NCBI GenBank assembly: GCA_008921705.1
Contig: VFFE01007128.1
Location: 2,431,868 to 2,495,867, forward strand
Reading direction: 5' to 3'
Length of the DNA stretch: 64,000 bases
Source of the DNA: Burhinus oedicnemus
Lineage: Eukaryota; Chordata; Aves; Charadriiformes; Burhinidae
The notes beneath the pieces were generated by a model. The model ran no database searches. It was not told the origin of the DNA and saw only the letters and a program-made list of their open reading frames with translations. A program made the translations under genes and the position numbers. This document shows positions 52,691-63,295 of the stretch, piece by piece (the stretch's first letter is position 1; every line of letters begins with the position of its first letter).

Positions 52691-55510
52691 TTAATACGTT
52701 TTCCTCCTTAGCTGGCAAGTCCTTATTTTTATATAACCAATAACATCACCTTGTAGGGCAAGGAGAGCTGCTTAGCAGTTGCAGTGCAAAAGCAGCGTGG
52801 CTTTCAGTGTCAGTAAACAGATGCAAATTGCTCAAGAATTGCTTAGTAAATTACTTAGGCACAAGGAGATTTGTCGTACCTCAAGAACAGCTTTCCAGGA
52901 TGTTTCTTGTAATTTATAGATTTGGTTATGTGAAGATGCCACTTGAATAACATGGCCTTATGTTTGTTTGCAACCCTGTGGATGTGTGTGCAAATATATT
53001 CACAAATTCTCTGCTTTTCAGTGGGGGCCATCAAGCATTAGAGTGGAGAAATGGAATTAATTTGATCCATTAGGCTTGTGACATTTTTAAAAGCAAAAGC
53101 ATATAAAAAGTTTGACAGTTTGTTTAAAAGCATTTGATAATAAAATTTTCCTATGTTTCAAGTTTGATTCTTGCTTAAATGTTTGGCTTTTATCTTACTC
53201 TATTCTGACAAATTTGCCAAGTGTTTAATTACTAACTGCTCCTTGCACACTTAGTAGAAACTATACTTACCAGGGATAATCATACTTTACACTGCTGTCA
53301 GGCAGCATATTTCAGCGCTTCACAAATATTACTTGAACTTTACAAAAATATACCATCTTCTGAGTTCAGGAGATGGGAATCCTAGCTCAGCCAATGATTT
53401 GCCTTGTAAATGCATTTTTCAGTTTATCATTCCGTAAAACAGGATTACTAATGTGATATTTGACCTACTTGACAGGTACGTTGTAATCTGCTCTGTTCCT
53501 GAGAATTTATTAACACAGCTCTCTCTGGCTCTGATTTAAAGTATCTTTAAAATATCTTCAAAGAGTTACCATTTGAAAAGCAGAGGCTTTTGTATCCATA
53601 TTTCAAACTCTAGATAAGTAGACAGATTTTCAAAAGAACACGACAGTTCTTACTGAGTATTATGGCCTGTAATGTTAACTATTTTTAATTCACGCCGTGG
53701 TTGTCCAACAAATGAAATTCTTTTAAGGGGCTATGTTTTAAAACCTAGGTATTAGTTATTTTTGAGACTGAAAGAGACTTGAAACTGGAAGAAATGAAGA
53801 TCAAAAGGAATTAAAATAGGGTGACTTTTTATAAAAACATAAGGTATTCTATCACTGGAGTGACTTAACTCCAGTTTGAATGCCAAGTTTGTAGTATCAC
53901 CATCAGTTATGCTGATTTACAAAGTAGACAGAGGTAAAATAAGGCAGGTAGTATAACATTCTGGCAGTCTTAAGCTGAGACAGTATTTGAAATGAGAATG
54001 TGTTTAGATGACAGATCCATATGCAGAGTATAATGATTTGTGTCTTTATCTGCAGTAATGCCATCAACCTAAGTAAACTTGAAATTTACTCTTACTCATC
54101 TCACTTCATTCAGCTCTTTAAATTCACTTTACTCATCTGACTTTTGCAATCATAGGTCTCAAATAGCTTAATCCTAAACCAATCTATTGAGAAGATGGTA
54201 AGAGGCACTTTCTACTAAAACATCTAAAAAAAGTTATTGGCACAAATAACTGCTATACGATTAGATCCTTTTCATGAAGTCAACTCTGACAGCAAATGAA
54301 GCTGCGTAACATAAAATTACATTGTCATTTTAAAAAGAAAATCCCCCCTCCTTTTGAACTCTTTGGTCTTGTGTGTTTGTTTGTGTGATGGTATAAAAGA
54401 AATGGAACAATACCAGAGATTTGAAATTAGCAGTAGTAGATAGGTACCCAGAGGGAAAAGATGGGAAAGGAATCTTACTGCAATTCGAACTCCAGTTTGT
54501 CATAATTATTTACCTCGGCTTCCTTATTGTAAGAGTTCATCCATCGTGGCCATTGAGCCTGCTTGTTCTTAAGTGATATAAATGCTACTTGGATACCTAT
54601 GCTATTTTTTTAATGTTTCATCCAGAGTTGGCAACAGGTTGTGTACACACTGAGGAATGATATTTGATACATAATCTGTCTTGGAATTAGGAAACAATTA
54701 ATCTGAGCCTTCAGTTAAAGCTAGACATCTTTAGCTGTCAATCTTTTGGCCTGTTTCCAAATGTCTGTGTTGTATTTTGTTTCCTAGTATTTACATTCAT
54801 GTGCTTATGCAGTGGACAAAAAGAAGCATCTTTCACGTACCTTACAGCAATGAAAATAAGAGCAGCTATCCGGATGTCCAACATACAGCATTAAGGATAC
54901 TCTAGAAGTTATCCTTCTGAACTGTTTTGGTGTTTTTGATTTTTTGCTCACTTCTGTAAGAATGGATCCACAGTATGTGGAGTTTAAAGTCTTCCACACT
55001 TTTTTATGGATCATGGAAAAAATTCATTAATCTTAGTTAAAGTGGGTTTACGTATATACCACCCAGGCTTTATGAAGCAATTTTCTTCCAAAAGTCTGAA
55101 CTTCCCTAATTGATATTCTGTGTAGGGTTGTGCACAAGATACTTTTTTGGACCTACTAGAAATTCTGTGAGACTTCTCAACTTTTGCTAATTCATTTGTG
55201 TCCTAAGGAACAAAGTCTTGAGTTGCTGTAAGATACTTGATTTGATTCGTGATCCTCTTTGCTCGCTGACTGATGAATTAATTCATGCAAGTTTGTTTAG
55301 GTTAATGGTATTATTGCAGATGAGTAGACACAAATCATTACACACAGCATGTGAATCTGTCATCTAAACATATTTTCCTTTCAAATGCTGTCTCAGATTA
55401 AGACTGTCAAAGTGTTATACTGCCTGCCTTATTTTACCTTTATCAACTTTGCAAATACAAAGACAGGGCGCTCAAACAAAGATTGACCAGTTGTGTGTAT
55501 TTTTTTTTAT
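52691..55510. other. gene-free unique sequence
   Basis: No supported gene and no recognisable repeat. Open frames are below about 70 codons. AT-rich throughout. Confidence 0.55.
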
Positions 55511-55553
55511 ATGTGTGTCCTGGTTTGAGGACTACCCAAACCATGACAATGTG
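55511..55553. mobile_element. 33-bp TG...CA element with 12-bp terminal inverted repeats and 5-bp flanking duplication
   Basis: The core 55516-55548 starts TGTCCTGGTTTG and ends CAAACCATGACA. These are inverted repeats of each other at 11 of 12 positions, separated by only nine bases. The core is flanked directly by ATGTG on both sides (55511-55515 and 55549-55553). TG/CA ends plus a short exact duplication are hallmarks of integrase-mediated insertion, and avian endogenous retrovirus LTRs often begin TGTCCTGGTTT. The likeliest reading is an LTR reduced to its termini by internal deletion, or a miniature inverted-repeat element. The alternative is a chance palindrome in a GT-rich stretch. Confidence 0.5.
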
Positions 55554-56929
55554 CAAATGTTTTTTCTTTTCCTACCAGGACAAAGATGAAAAAGGGAAAA
55601 TTAATCATTGATCTTTAATTGTGAATGACAAATTCCAGAAAAGCATGTTTAAAAATAACTTGAAATGAAATGTCTGACCATTAAAATTCAAACTTCTTCC
55701 AGCCAAGTTACTGTTTAATGATGATGTCTAGTAGGAGGAGAAATTGATTTCCTAAAAATCTGTAGGCTGTGCTCAATAATCCTAAGTTGGTGGTTTTCAC
55801 CATTTTTGCTAGTAAGGTAATGAAGACAGTACTGGAATGATACTAGAACCTATGGAAATAAACTGTTGTGTTAAACTATTGGAGACGGTTATTGGAGTAA
55901 TATGACCCTGTGCTAATACTATAAGACATGATGATGTATTTTGTGTCCTGTGCTAAACAATTTGGTGAACTCACATGATTTCCAAGATGACAGGTCTGCC
56001 ACATTAAAAAGAAAACTCAGTCTGACTTTTATATGGTTCACAAGGCAGTGAGGTGTGTTGGAAAGTGTATGACATGAGAAACTAAAGGTTTACATTTTTC
56101 CTAGTCTTCTACTGACTTTGTTTCTGATATTTGCCATGCCACTTTACCTATCTTTCCTTTCTTTGTCTCTGATCTTAGCGGTAAAGACAGTCATCTCATC
56201 AAGCACTTTAAAATCTATGGGTAAAAAATTTCTCAGATGTGATTCATAGGTATCCTTTTTGAAAGGTATTTGTGGAGGAGTTCAAGGGCTGAACTGGGGA
56301 GGGAAATCTGAGCCACTCTTGCTGCTTGTTCCAAGCACTTGTTCCAAGTCAGAACTGAGCATAGGAGGGTGGTGGTGTACTTTAACAACGTATGGCTGTC
56401 CTCTTTGCTGTGTTTGTGACTCTCAGTTACTATAAAAATAAGTTATACTGTCTCTCTGTATAATTCTCTCCCTGACTTTTTTATTTCTAGTTATTTCTCT
56501 TATAGTATCAGGCTGATTGTCATGTACAGTAAAGCACTGTGACAATTTGAGAAAGGTGCCTGAGAAGTGCATGTTTCCACTCCTGTCACTCTGGGACACT
56601 GAGGTATTCTCCTGTGAACTTTGTCAGGTGAACAAACTGAACGGAGCCTGTGACATATGAAGTGGAAGGAATTTAAGACAGAGAAAGGTTTAACAGTGGA
56701 GCACTCTTTTGACCTCACAGTTTTGACAAAGAAACTCTTAAAACATTATCTTATCTTGAGAGGCAGGCAGAAGGCTGGTTTTTTCTGAAAGAAAAGATGA
56801 CAGTAGATTATCTTTTATGGCTGCAGTAACATTGTCTGAATGGGTGAATCGGGCTCCTGTGTTTGTTTAAGGACGAGACAGAACTTTGAACAGACCTAGC
56901 ATCGTTTTGAGATGCTGTGTGTCAGGTAG
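55554..56929. other. gene-free unique sequence
   Basis: No supported gene. It contains a small imperfect tandem duplication (CTTGTTCCAAGCA unit) at about 56323-56349. AT-rich, without other visible structure. Confidence 0.55.
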
Positions 56930-56961
56930 TTTTATTTATTTATTTATTTATTTATTTTTTT
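56930..56961. repeat. (TTTA)n microsatellite at left edge of repeat copy 1
   Basis: About six TTTA units pass into a T-run and then TAATTCATG, where similarity to the second repeat copy begins. In the second copy the same position holds a pure T20 run. Confidence 0.92.
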
Positions 56962-57693
56962 AATTCATGTACATAGTTAGTCCTCCCTTTTTTTCCTGTT
57001 CCTTTTGTTCTGACTCTTTCTCTTCTGTTTCCCCAGATTTTCTGATTAACGTAATTTTCATGGATTTACCCCACCCCATCATTCATCTCTCGCTCAGGAT
57101 TAAGAGTTGTTTTGCCTCTGTCAGCATCCTAGCTCACATCCTCCTAAATTTTCTAGAAAGAATTTTTTTATTTTATTTTATTTTATTTTATTTTTTTATT
57201 TTATTTTATGTTGCCCCTCACACTTCCATTGAGTTTTCTTAGAAAAACACTTAAGACTATTTAAAGTTCCTTAAAATATTTTCTTAAAACTGCTGCTGTT
57301 ACGTCACAGACAACCGTATTCACCACACTCTCTCTGAAGTCAAACAAATCCTACCCCTAAATGCCCAAATAAGATGGAATGATTGTTAATTATCAATGTT
57401 TCAATACCCCAATCTTTTCTGCTGTCATATACTGCCTGATAAATTCCTTCTATATCTTTCTCTATCTGTATCTCCATATGGTATTATGTCTGGTAGGTTG
57501 TTATCTTGCAGGGTGTGTGGGAGCTTTCTGTTTGGTTTCTGTGCAGTGTTGAGCACAGTGGAGCCTTCAGTTTGTTACTGAAGGTTCTGAGAACAAATAA
57601 TATAGAAATAACAAAAATATAAACACATGATTTTACATTTATATTGTGCAGGAGTTTTCTATCACAATGTTTATACACACACACTCTCCTTTA
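56962..57693. repeat. direct repeat, copy 1 (about 0.73 kb visible)
   Basis: This segment is repeated at 63296-64000. Aligned, the copies differ by three substitutions (57302 C/T, 57498 T/C and 57567 T/C against 63609, 63805 and 63874). Copy 1 lacks 6 bases (ATTTAC) and has a 33-base (ATTTT)n expansion. The match may continue past 57693, because the window ends before the second copy does. Short frames in both strands are shared by the copies but encode nothing recognisable. It could be part of a segmental duplication, a haplotype duplicate in the assembly, or a dispersed repeat. Confidence 0.97.
57163..57209. repeat. (ATTTT)n pentanucleotide expansion
   Basis: The ATTTT array is about 47 bases with one irregular T7. 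The corresponding site in the second copy (about 63505-63516) has only two units. It is the largest length difference between the two copies. Confidence 0.95.
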
Positions 57694-60599
57694 CACCCCA
57701 CCCTCAAATTTTACGTATAAAATGAGATTTAAAATTTAAATAGTGCCCATTCATATGATTTTACATTGTTCAGTTAAAGATCAAAATTAAAACTAGAAAA
57801 AGTTACCAAATTAAAGCAAGCCCTAAGAAATAATAAAGAAATAATATGTTTTTATTGCTTTTCATTTTGTTGTCTTTCAGCTTGCTCTTATTCATACCCT
57901 TTTACCCAATGCAGGAGTGATTTCTTCAAAATGAGTTTCCTTTTGACTTTTGGGCATTAACGCACTGACTTGCTTTCCACTACTGAATATTATCTGATCC
58001 TGAAACTGGCTACAATGAATTATAGAATGTTCCTGTCAATCACAGCTTCTTATCTGAGTTTTATTTGGGCTGAAATTCAAAATTCCTTAGTAGTCCGATG
58101 CTGGAGATTAGGTATTTTCTCACAAGTGCCAAATTGTGTTCCTTTCCTCCTTGCCCCTTTGCATGCATCGCACCCATGACCAGCTGCAGTGGTTATAATC
58201 TCATGCAAAGTGTTGGGGTGAGTCTCTGTGCGCATTTCACCTTGTGAAATGGGAGGGATGTAATGGTAGGAAGGAGGTGTTAGCTGAGATTGGGAACTAG
58301 CTGAATTAATCAGCTATTCTTAAGCACTGCAGCAACACTGTTGATGCAGCAGTTGCTGAAAGGTGAAGCTATTGCTGCCCTATAATTCATGAAGGAATAT
58401 TCCTACTCAATGAACACAGCCTCTTTTCTTAGGTTTTGCAGGATACTGCTTGCTTCCTCTCTACCTGCCCAACTCCCAGGAGATGTTAGAGTAACATAAT
58501 GTTCAGATATCTGTCCCCAAACTAATAACTGCTACTAATAATTCATAATTTTGTTTGTTAGCAAGGGTTGTGTTTACAAGGGCACTATAACTTTAAATCA
58601 TGAGCAAAATTTAATGAAAACCATACTGAGAAAGAACAAAAGAAAGCGTAAAGGTTTTTTAAAGTGATGGTAGGAAATTAATTTTTAGAGAAGAAACTAA
58701 ACTAAAATGCAATTGTGAAGTATGGGAAAAAAACCTCAACACACTAAACACACCATTTTCCTTATAATATATATGACAGTGCTGAGTAAAGACAGTATCT
58801 ATTTTTTATTTAATCTCTCTGTGTTTGTGCATAGCATAATATTAAGTCTAATTTCTGTCCAACTAAAGTATTGATCGTTGCTTCAGAGGACTAGTAAAAC
58901 AAAGATAAAACATCCTTTTTGCAAGTTGTTTCATGTGCCTTCTGTTGTATATTTGATATAAGCAGGTTGTGTCATATGCTTTGTGGAAAATTTGGTTTTA
59001 AACTGATGAAACATAGCATAAGCCAAAGCAGTCATATGACTTCTAGCACAGCATAATCTTGGTGTTTAGGAAGTCTCAAGGAGTTAGCAAAAGGGCAGGA
59101 TTCAAAAAATTGTAACCGGGGGAAATTGTCTGCCTTGGATAGATTTTCAGACTCCCTTCCCTGTTTGCATTTCTGAGTAAATAAAACATCTTGGGAAAAT
59201 AAGTAAGCAAAGAACCTCTGTGTTAATGAAAATGTGATAACACATTAGCACAGCTGAATGCAGTACTTTCTCATGAGACTGTAGACTGGTGCTGGACGCA
59301 CCTGAGAGGTGCCTAGCAAATAAAAGGTCTTGGTAACTGTCTGTCTTAGTCCAAAGACAGAAGATGGTTATTGATAAACACCTGTCTAACAGCCTCTGCG
59401 AAGGGAGAATACCTTAGTGTTACAGGCAGAGTTCACTATATTCCATCCTTCAGAGAACTAATATTTATGGGGGTTGGGGTTTAAAATATTTTTTTAAAAA
59501 GGAGTAAATTCCTTCCTTATTTGCAACCAACATGACCAAATGTCACCTAGTCTCAGAAGCCTTTAAAAACATTCTCAATCTGGGTAATTAAACATTTATA
59601 TGCTTAAAGGATTAATGAAGTAGCTTTGCTTACAGGCATGGAAAGATTGCAAAAATATTATTGAAAACACAGGAATATTCTCAGGTTTTGATTCTAAGGA
59701 CTTAATCCATATAACTTCATATGAAAACATTTGCAAAACAGGTGTAAGAAGTTGTCCAATTTGTTTCAGAAACTTTTGGAGTCTTGTTCACATTATAGTT
59801 TTTGATGAAGGCATAGCATCCTGAGGGGTATTTGAATACACAGAATTCCCATTAGCCTACTCGTATGTGTGCGCAGATGAATCTATTCACACCAGGAGCC
59901 AGTGCAAAACAGATATTACCTTTGAAAAATTGATTTGTTCATAAAGTGTATTTTTTTTCTGTTTGTGTTATTAAATTTTGGCATCTCTCCAAAGAACTCT
60001 AGAATGCTCAGACTTTTTGCTGTGTTTTGCTACTTAATTTGTTAGCTTAGGGCACATTGATATTCAGAGCTGTACTACTAAAACTTAAATCAAGTAATTC
60101 GATCATAAATTAGGTATGTTGAATGTCTAGTGCACTAAAGGTGTCCACTCAAGGTTTTGCACCACTTTAAATAAGTCAGTTTTAAAATACCACCATTGAG
60201 CCAGCGTGACTTTGAATAAAGATTGAGTGTAAGCTCTCCAGCCTGCTTAACTGGGTAATTCTGAGAACAGGGGTAGAGAGATTTTTTTCATAAGTAACAT
60301 TAGCAGACCAGCAGTCACATAAAAGAAACTGCCAGCTGAAAATAGTTAGCAAGCTTATGCAACACGGTCCTCCAAAGATGGATTGCTTCCCTTTTCTCTT
60401 ATTCTGTCTAGCCAGTGTGGCAGGACTTTCTGTTCTGACACAGGAATAACCTGTGCCACTGCCTGGGCTGGAAACATCTCTTTTGAGAACAGGAAAAGAA
60501 GTAACTAATTTTTGTAATCAGCTGTAAACCAAGTGTGGTGGTAATTACATAATAATTTAAAAAATAATGTTAATGAAGATTTACATGTAGTTAAGATAT

Positions 60600-61700
60600 C
60601 GTTTTGTTATAATAGGTCAAGGGATTTAGTTCTATAGCCCTCACCAAACCCCCTGACACTACTCTTTTGTGTAGGTGCCATGTAGCGTGCACAGGAGTTA
60701 CGGAACTGCATCTACTGAGGTACTGTATAGCCCTTATCAAAACTGGTTCTGAAATTGATTCTTTGGGGTACTTGGGTGTTATAGCACTCACTGCTGCGCC
60801 ACCTAACTTAGGGATCCCAAAGTGCCTGCTGGAATCGTGAGCTTTGGGCTCTATAATAACAAGGCTTTGGCATAAAGAGACTTTAGAGCCCAGATGAGTG
60901 AGAATCCACTGAAGGTGCCAAGGAATGAGATGCCAAGGGAGGTTGGGAGGCATAAGTACTTCTTCCTGTTTAGCACTCTGCTCTGGCAGGCACTCCCATA
61001 AGTGGACCTCTGTCTCTTGGGATCTTGAACTGGAATCTGGTGTTAGACATCCTCTGTGAAAATAGCGCCTCCTCCCCATAACTCCAGACACCTAAGGCCT
61101 GGGGGCTGGAGCACATTCAAAAGATTTGGTTCAGATTTATGCTGCCTGATCCAGAGTTGCAAGTTGAACCACAGCTAGGACTACGTGGCATTCTGTGGTG
61201 GATCTTTGTGTGCCCCATCTATTTGTATTATTAGTATTTACCCATTTGGACATGGCCTCAGTTTTCTTCACATAAGGCACAGACAGGCTTTAGAGTTCAT
61301 GCTTCTCTCTGCCTCATAGAGTATTTAATGATTTAGACAAGGTAAAGTAGCTGTAATGGGAGAAACTGAGAGATCTGCACCTGAAGGGATTTCCAGAATT
61401 TTTTAAAAAATGAGATTCAGCCTCTGCAAATGTGTGGCTCTTTATACCCTACATAGCCAGAGAGCTCTGCTGGGCTGGGGAAAAGCTGCACTCAAATGCT
61501 CTTGTCATCTACTGGACACACCTAAAGAACGGGAGCAGACTGGCAACATAGGCAGGGGATGACAGTTTTGTGAGTAACACTCTAGGATGACAGCAGCAGT
61601 TGGGTTGCATGCTTTGCCCACTAGTGGAAATACAGACATCTGGGGCAGAAATCTAGCCACCACAAAATTTAGGTGCTTCTGGGGATATTTCACAAATGAA
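60600..61700. other. possible ancient interspersed repeat rich in AGGTGCC/GGCACCT-like words
   Basis: Within about 1 kb the words TAGGTGCC, CCACCTAACTTAGG, AAGTGCC, AGGTGCC, GGCACTCC, GCGCCTCC, ACACCTAAGGCC and TTTAGGTGC recur in both orientations. Short repeated words of this AGGTGCCTAA type remind me of old interspersed repeats in turtle and crocodile genomes, but I cannot name a family. The 166-codon minus-strand frame at 60591-61091 lies within it and is probably incidental. Confidence 0.3.
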
Positions 61701-62464
61701 GAGTATCATGTTTGCCATTTAGGTTGATAAGCATCAGCATATGGAAAAGCTTGGAGGCTTCAGACTTGTTTTGGATGCTTTTTGGGGGATTATAGGAGAT
61801 GCTGGTATGCTGCTTCTCATACCCTTGTACCTTTAGTTGAGTATACTGAAAGCACGTCTTTTTGTTCCTTTAAGTTTATCCTATAAATTATATTATAGCT
61901 ATATGAAAAAAAGATCAGAGCCCTAAATATATCAGGAGCATAATATATATTTTATTTTAGCTCAGCACTGCAACCATTTGAGAAAATTATTTACACAGAG
62001 AAACACAATAATAGAAGAAGTAACTAATGCGAGACATCTATGCAAATCAAGTCAGCATATACTAAAACGTAATTGATATCTTTGGGTGACAGACTAAAGT
62101 GGAAATAGAAAAGTGAGAAATATTGTACTGAATCTAAAAATTATTGTTAGAATTAGAAAGTCTGTTTAGGATATCTGCCTGCAAAGTGGAGGAATAATTT
62201 ATGGAATTTCATTTACACTAGTTAGCAAAGAAGACTATTTCCTGTGAAAAATGTCAGCTATTCTTTAACTTTGGGTCGGTCCTCTCTGCTTCCAAATGCA
62301 GCAAAGTCCAGTGCTGAGACATGTACTCTTTTCTGCAGGCTTAGATGCTTATCCAGATTATTGTCTAGTCATGCTAAGGATTTCCTGTACCGAAAAAGCC
62401 AGGTGTGTGGGGCATAGTATTTTCTAATAAAGTGGGCCCTTTTCCAAAGTTATAACAGCTTTTA

Positions 62465-62517
62465 TTTTAGTATCCAGATAACCACATCCTCTGTGTGTTT
62501 GAAGCTGGATACTAAAA
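62465..62517. repeat. 13-bp perfect inverted repeat with 27-base loop
   Basis: TTTTAGTATCCAG at 62465-62477 is exactly complementary to CTGGATACTAAAA at 62505-62517. A single-stranded copy would fold into a 13-bp stem with a 27-base loop. The stem is too short for a typical miRNA precursor. It could be a tiny inverted-repeat element or a chance palindrome. Confidence 0.9.
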
Positions 62518-63275
62518 AAAAAACCAAACTAGAAAAAGGCTGGTGGAGTCAGTAAGAAAGGTATTTATCGCAAACACATACAGAAAAGAAACATAGCTAA
62601 ATGAGCTAAATTTTGGGAAAAAAATGAGCCTAACAACTAAATTTTTCCCACATTAGGCAGTTCTGCTTCAGTTTTTGTGTAGTCTTAATGTCACTTTAAA
62701 ACATTAGGCAAAATAATCATGCCTTACCTGGTATCTCATTGAAGAGATGGAATAGTGCTCTGCCAAGTAACCAGAAAAGTATCAGTTGTACAGGACCTCC
62801 CCAAATGTTCTTTTTCTCTAAGTCATCTTGGACCATTCCTTCACCATGGAAATGTTGCCTGCCGCCTCTGCTTGGGAGCCTGCTCCCAGTAGCCAGGGCT
62901 AGGGAAAGATGATCATCCTAACTGGATCAAGCTACTTAGAAAAGCAGGAAAGGAGACAGCTGGTTGTGTGGGAGACTTTCATTGGGAACATACAGAGAAG
63001 GGGGGAAGGACTATACAACTGGCTAATTTCCTTCCTTGGTTCCCTCTGTTAGACTTAGATTTGTCTAATATTTCTCATTTCACTGCTGAATTGAGGTAAG
63101 GCAATTCATGTGTATTGTCAGGTCAGCATTTTAGTCAGTCATAGATAAAACAAATGTCCTGTAATCTCAAGTGAACCTCCTCCCCACTAGTCTTTTGTCT
63201 TTTTTATAGCTTCTGTTCCAGGTATTTTTCTCTTTTGCCATGACTCGCTTTTTAGTCTACAGATAACAACTCATC

Positions 63276-63295
63276 TTTTTTTTTTTTTTTTTTTT
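63276..63295. repeat. poly(T) run at left edge of repeat copy 2
   Basis: Twenty consecutive T directly before AATTCATG, where similarity to copy 1 begins. The sequence to the left of this run is unrelated to the sequence left of copy 1, so the run marks the duplication breakpoint. Confidence 0.95.

Larger units (their letters stand above)
57694..63275. other. gene-free spacer between the two direct-repeat copies
   Basis: About 5.6 kb with no retroviral gag, pol, protease or env signatures, no primer-binding site that I recognise after copy 1, and no polypurine tract before copy 2. This argues against a young LTR retrotransposon bounded by the copies. The largest frame (60591-61091, minus strand, 166 codons) is unfamiliar and lies in a possible decayed repeat. 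A 13-bp perfect inverted repeat sits at 62465-62517. Confidence 0.6.

Noticed and set aside
56967..57242. 91-codon hydrophobic, serine-rich frame repeated at 63301-63549 as a possible small membrane protein
   Set aside because: It is repeated only because the DNA is duplicated. The two versions differ by a 27-base net indel from a microsatellite, and the hydrophobicity follows from T-rich DNA.
60591..61091. 166-codon minus-strand frame
   Set aside because: Unfamiliar sequence inside a probable decayed repeat; no domain or conserved motif seen.
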